Assembly (NCBI RefSeq): GCF_016613415.1
Contig: NZ_JACWCT010000072.1
Location: forward strand, 25,679-89,678
DNA from: Methylobacterium ajmalii
GTDB taxonomy: Bacteria; Pseudomonadota; Alphaproteobacteria; Rhizobiales; Beijerinckiaceae
Length of the DNA: 64,000 bases
Reading direction: 5' to 3'
The first letter of the stretch is position 1. Each line of letters starts with the position of its first letter. The position numbers were made by a program, and so were the translations under genes. This document shows positions 61,323-64,000 of the stretch, in pieces. The notes below the pieces were generated by a model. That model saw only the letters and a list, made by a program, of their open reading frames with translations, made no database searches and was not told the origin of the DNA.

Positions 61323-61648
61323 GCAAGATCTTGCCGAATCGCTCCCGCAAGACGGATATCACGTTACGTAACTTGAGAGTCCGGTGGAGCCGGGCCTGTC
61401 GACGCCGACGGGGACGATCGGCAGGAGAGAGGAGGGGGCGCATCATCGTGCCGGATCGGGCGGACCGGACCGTCCCCGGGAGATGCCGATGCCCTTCGGT
61501 CGCGCCTTTCCGTCCGGCGGATGTCCGACGGGCTCGGGCAGAACGCGCACCGCTTCGTTTCGAAGCGGCGGCGGATATGGATCCCGGATTTCCGCCTTCG
61601 GCGGCCTCCGGGATGGCGAGGAAGGTCGGACGACCGGAGTTCGGCGCG
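61323..61648. other. Intergenic region holding a REP-like hairpin
   Basis: 326 bp between the importer operon start and the P450 gene end. It contains a GTTACGTAAC palindrome at 61363-61372 (possible operator) and the REP-like hairpin 61582-61615. No gene convincingly present. Confidence 0.5.
61582..61615. repeat. Single REP-like hairpin with TTCG loop
   Basis: TCCCGGA...TCCGGGA outer stem with an inner CCGCC-TTC-GGCGG hairpin, preceded by TATGGATCCCGG, which is shared with the copy at 56842-56853. It lies 3' of the P450 gene. Confidence 0.55.
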
Positions 61649-63046
61649 TCAGCGCCGGCTCACCCGCATCGGCATGCCCTCGGACGGCCGCAGGGTGATG
61701 CGCTGCTTGAGCACCGGCAGGTAGCCGGGCCGGAGCGAGAAGCGGAGCGAGCGGACCAGCACCGCCAGGATCGCCACCGCCTCGGACAGCGCGAACCCCA
61801 TGCCGATGCAGATGCGCGGGCCGGCGGCGAAGGGCAGGTAGGCGTAGCGGTCGCGGGCCTTGGCGGCCTCGGGGGCGAAGCGGGCGGGGTCGAAGCGCTC
61901 CGGCTCGTCCCACAGCGCCGCGTGGCGGTGCACGGCGTAGATCGGGATCGTGATCGGCGTGCCGGCACGCACCGGTATCCCGTCGAGGTCGACGTCGCGC
62001 AATGCGGCCCGCACCACCACCGGCACCGGCGGGTAGAGCCGCATCGCCTCCAGGATCACCTGGCGGGTGTAGGGGAGGGCGTCGACGTGCTCGGGCGCGA
62101 GCGGCCCGCCGGCGGTCGCCGCCTCGACCTCGGCGGCGATCAGCGCCTCGCTCTCCGGGTGGTGGGAGAGCAGGTAGAGCGCCCAGGTGAGGGCGAGCGC
62201 CGTGGTCTCGTGCCCGGCGGTCACGAAGGTGAGCAGGTTGTCGGCGACGTCGCGGTCGTCCATCGCCTGCCCGGTCTCCGGGTCGCGGGCGGCGAGCAAG
62301 AGGCTCAAGAGGTCGTTGCGCCCCTCGGTGCCGGTGCGGCGCCCCTCGGCGGCGAGGCGCAGCAGCTCGTCGCGCAGGTAGGTCTTGGCCCGCTCGGCCT
62401 TGGCGCGACCCGGGAACGGCAGCCAGGCCGGCGCCCGCAGCAGCGTGAGGGCGACGACCCAGCTGGTCGATTCGAGGTAGTCGGTGATGCCGCGCTCGAC
62501 CCGGGCCGCGTCGATCCCGCCGGCGCCCGGCAGCATGGTCTCGACGATGATCTCGAAGGTGGTGCGCATCATCGTCTGGGCGAGATCGACCTCGGCGCCC
62601 GGATCGGCCGCGAGGGCGTCGCGGGTGCGCTCGGCCGCCGCGATCATCGCCGGCACGAAGCTGCGGATGCGCTCGGCCCGGAAGATCGGTGCCGCCGCCC
62701 GGCGCTGCCAGCGCCAGCGCGCGCCGTCGGCGGTCAGGATCGCGTCGCCGAGCGCCGGCGAGAGGGCGCGGCGCAGGACCTCCGACTTTTCGAAGGCGTC
62801 GGCGTCGTCCACCATCACCCGGCGGATCAGGTTCGGCGCCATCACGAACAGGCTGGAATTGCCCAGGACGGTCGAGGTGTAGACCGGCTCGCGGTAGATC
62901 GTCTCCGGCCAGGCCTCGAGGGGGTTGCGCACCACGGTGCTCAGGAAGCGCCACGGCCCGAGCGGCTGGGCCGGCGGCGTGATCCGGGCGAGGACCGGCC
63001 GGGCCCCCTCGGGGGCCGGACGGACGTGGGACGGATGCGCGTTCAT
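61649..63046 (-). CDS. Cytochrome P450
   Basis: 465 residues from ATG 63046 (AGGCGAGCC upstream). Conserved features: the I-helix FVTAGHETTALALTWAL, K-helix EAMRLYPPVPVVVRAAL (ExxR), FDPARFAPEAAK and the heme-binding FAAGPRICIGMGFAL. The N-terminus lacks a membrane anchor. The eukaryotic/CYP102-like pattern (AGHETT, YLPFAAGPRICIG) differs from class I actinobacterial types. No ferredoxin or reductase gene is adjacent. Divergent from the sigma-1.1-like gene. Confidence 0.92.
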   Translation of the reverse strand: MNAHPSHVRPAPEGARPVLARITPPAQPLGPWRFLSTVVRNPLEAWPETIYREPVYTSTVLGNSSLFVMAPNLIRRVMVDDADAFEKSEVLRRALSPALGDAILTADGARWRWQRRAAAPIFRAERIRSFVPAMIAAAERTRDALAADPGAEVDLAQTMMRTTFEIIVETMLPGAGGIDAARVERGITDYLESTSWVVALTLLRAPAWLPFPGRAKAERAKTYLRDELLRLAAEGRRTGTEGRNDLLSLLLAARDPETGQAMDDRDVADNLLTFVTAGHETTALALTWALYLLSHHPESEALIAAEVEAATAGGPLAPEHVDALPYTRQVILEAMRLYPPVPVVVRAALRDVDLDGIPVRAGTPITIPIYAVHRHAALWDEPERFDPARFAPEAAKARDRYAYLPFAAGPRICIGMGFALSEAVAILAVLVRSLRFSLRPGYLPVLKQRITLRPSEGMPMRVSRR

Positions 63047-63217
63047 GGCTCGCCTGGGTTCGGTGGTCCCGACGGGCACCGGGAGCCCGGAGGTTGTCTA
63101 CCCGCTTCTGGGCGCGAGCGTGACCGGGAAACGCATCCCGGCCGGTGCGCGTTGGCACATCGCGCGCGGTGCCACGGTCACGGGAGAACCTGGGCCCGCC
63201 GGACCGGAGATCCGCCG

Positions 63218-63661
63218 ATGCAGGCCGCCTTCGACAGGACCACCCTCGACCGCCTGATCGCGCTGGGCCGCAGCCGGGGCGAACTCACCCCCGACGACCT
63301 GCGCCGGGCCCTGCCGGTCGACCGGATGAGCGCCGAGGACATCGCGCTGGTGCTGATCGAGCTGGAGGAGGCCGGGATCGCGGTCGATCCCGACGAGATC
63401 CTGCTGCAGGGCGGCGGAACGCCGTTGCCCGCCGGCGCGATCCGGCTGCCCGAGCCGCCGGTACCGGCCCCCGCCGCACCCGTGGTGGCACCCGTGGTGG
63501 AACCGCCGCCCGCCGCAGCCACAGCCGCGACGACATCTGCCCCGGACCGGGTGTCGCCGCCGCCCGCCCGTGGCGGCGCGCACCGGGCGGTGATCCTGGC
63601 GGGGCTCGCCGCCCTCGCGCTCGCCGTCCTCGTCCTGACGCTGTGGGCCCTGCGCGGCTGA
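63218..63661 (+). CDS. Sigma-70 region 1.1-like domain with C-terminal membrane anchor
   Basis: 147 residues from ATG 63218 (GGAGATCCGCCG upstream). Residues about 9-63 (LDRLIALGRSRGELTPDDLRRALPVDRMSAEDIALVLIELEEAGIAVDPDEILL) match sigma-70 region 1.1, the autoinhibitory domain of the primary sigma factor. A Pro/Ala-rich linker (about 70-118) leads to a single membrane helix (AVILAGLAALALAVLVLTLWAL). No other sigma regions exist. It may hold a region 1.1 mimic at the membrane. Function unknown. Confidence 0.72.
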   Translation: MQAAFDRTTLDRLIALGRSRGELTPDDLRRALPVDRMSAEDIALVLIELEEAGIAVDPDEILLQGGGTPLPAGAIRLPEPPVPAPAAPVVAPVVEPPPAAATAATTSAPDRVSPPPARGGAHRAVILAGLAALALAVLVLTLWALRG

Positions 63662-63738
63662 GGGCGCGGCCGGCCGGCGTGGTCGGCCGCCGCGTGGCCG
63701 CTATATCCCGCCCTCCCTCGACCAAGGATTCCGCGCGC

Positions 63739-64000
63739 ATGACCGGCCCCGCCTACCGCTTCGGCATCGAGGAGGAATTCTTCCTGGCGGACGCCGCCAC
63801 CCGGGGCACGCCGGGCCAGGGCGTCCAGGGGTTCCACGCCGCCGCCAAGGCGCTGCTGCCGGCGGCCGAGCGCGAGCTGCTGCAGAGCCAGATCGAGATC
63901 GCGACGCCGCCCGCCACCACGCCCGCGGAGGCGCGCAGCGGCCTGTCGGCCCTGCGCCGCGGCCTCGCCGAGATCGGGCGGGCGCACGGGATCCTGGTCT
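63739..64000 (+). CDS. Carboxylate-amine ligase / glutamate-cysteine ligase family 2 (YbdK), partial
   Basis: The first 87 residues are in the window; the gene runs off the end. FGIEEEFFLADAATRG and LQSQIEIATPPATTPAEARSGLSALRRGLAEIGRAHG match the YbdK/GCS2 family, ATP-dependent amide ligases. It starts 77 bp after the sigma-1.1-like gene and is co-oriented with it. Confidence 0.85.
   Translation, partial: MTGPAYRFGIEEEFFLADAATRGTPGQGVQGFHAAAKALLPAAERELLQSQIEIATPPATTPAEARSGLSALRRGLAEIGRAHGILV

Overview
The window is GC-rich, densely coding chromosomal DNA from an alphaproteobacterium. Methylobacterium or a close relative is my best guess, inferred from family knowledge without a database search. 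Supporting signs are the dxs-tlyA-rRNA methyltransferase order, the ftsB-pdhA-pdhB-pdhC-lpd run with eno and kdsA nearby, an E1-beta with its own lipoyl domain, an HWE-type histidine kinase, an EcfG-like stress promoter and REP-like intergenic palindromes. I saw no tRNA, rRNA, CRISPR array, transposase or phage module.

Layout. 1-6.8 kb: the 3' part of dxs, convergent sodC, tlyA overlapping an RNA methyltransferase, and a PAS hybrid histidine kinase. 6.8-12.5 kb: NAD kinase, a metallo-beta-lactamase protein, gamma-glutamyltransferase, and an NTF2-flavin monooxygenase with a near-consensus sigma-54 promoter. 12.5-15 kb: a regulatory gap with three dyads, then an AcoR-type sigma-54 activator. 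15-17.6 kb: two tandem genes whose products look like alpha-helical (ClyA/HBL/Xax-like) pore-forming toxin subunits behind an AT-richer leader; this is the most novel-looking part. 17.6-19.4 kb: a second-type cis-prenyltransferase, a winged-helix regulator and a membrane protein sharing TGCAAAGT operator-like motifs. 19.4-26.8 kb: a carbamoylase-type amidohydrolase, nitronate monooxygenase, GNAT and serine hydrolase genes, a DUF2189 membrane protein, a VOC protein, a glyoxalase II-like hydrolase and an aldo/keto reductase. 27-31 kb: gyrB, purC and a candidate small RNA. 31-39.7 kb: small envelope proteins, then the pyruvate dehydrogenase cluster (pdhA, pdhB, pdhC, lpdA) with two nuclease-fold genes inserted, and ftsB. 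39.7-47.5 kb: AraC regulator with divergent exporter, eno, queF, a Gly/Tyr-rich exported protein, MFS transporter, kdsA and small membrane proteins. 48-50.6 kb: a KaiC-like double ATPase translationally overlapping an HWE kinase. 50.6-56.7 kb: HAD phosphatase, a disordered protein, sirtuin, an AsmA-like protein and the two 3-oxoacid CoA-transferase subunits. 56.7-61.4 kb: a metallophosphoesterase and a carbohydrate/glycerol-phosphate type ABC importer without its ATPase, with REP-like elements. 61.6-64 kb: cytochrome P450, a membrane-anchored sigma region 1.1-like protein and the start of a glutamate-cysteine-ligase-family gene.

Central metabolism dominates: isoprenoid precursor synthesis (Dxs), prenyl chain formation, glycolysis (Eno), pyruvate oxidation (PDH), ketone body/acetoacetate activation (CoA transferase), KDO synthesis and purine synthesis. 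The accessory parts are the toxin-like pair, the sigma-54-controlled monooxygenase and the KaiC/HWE module.
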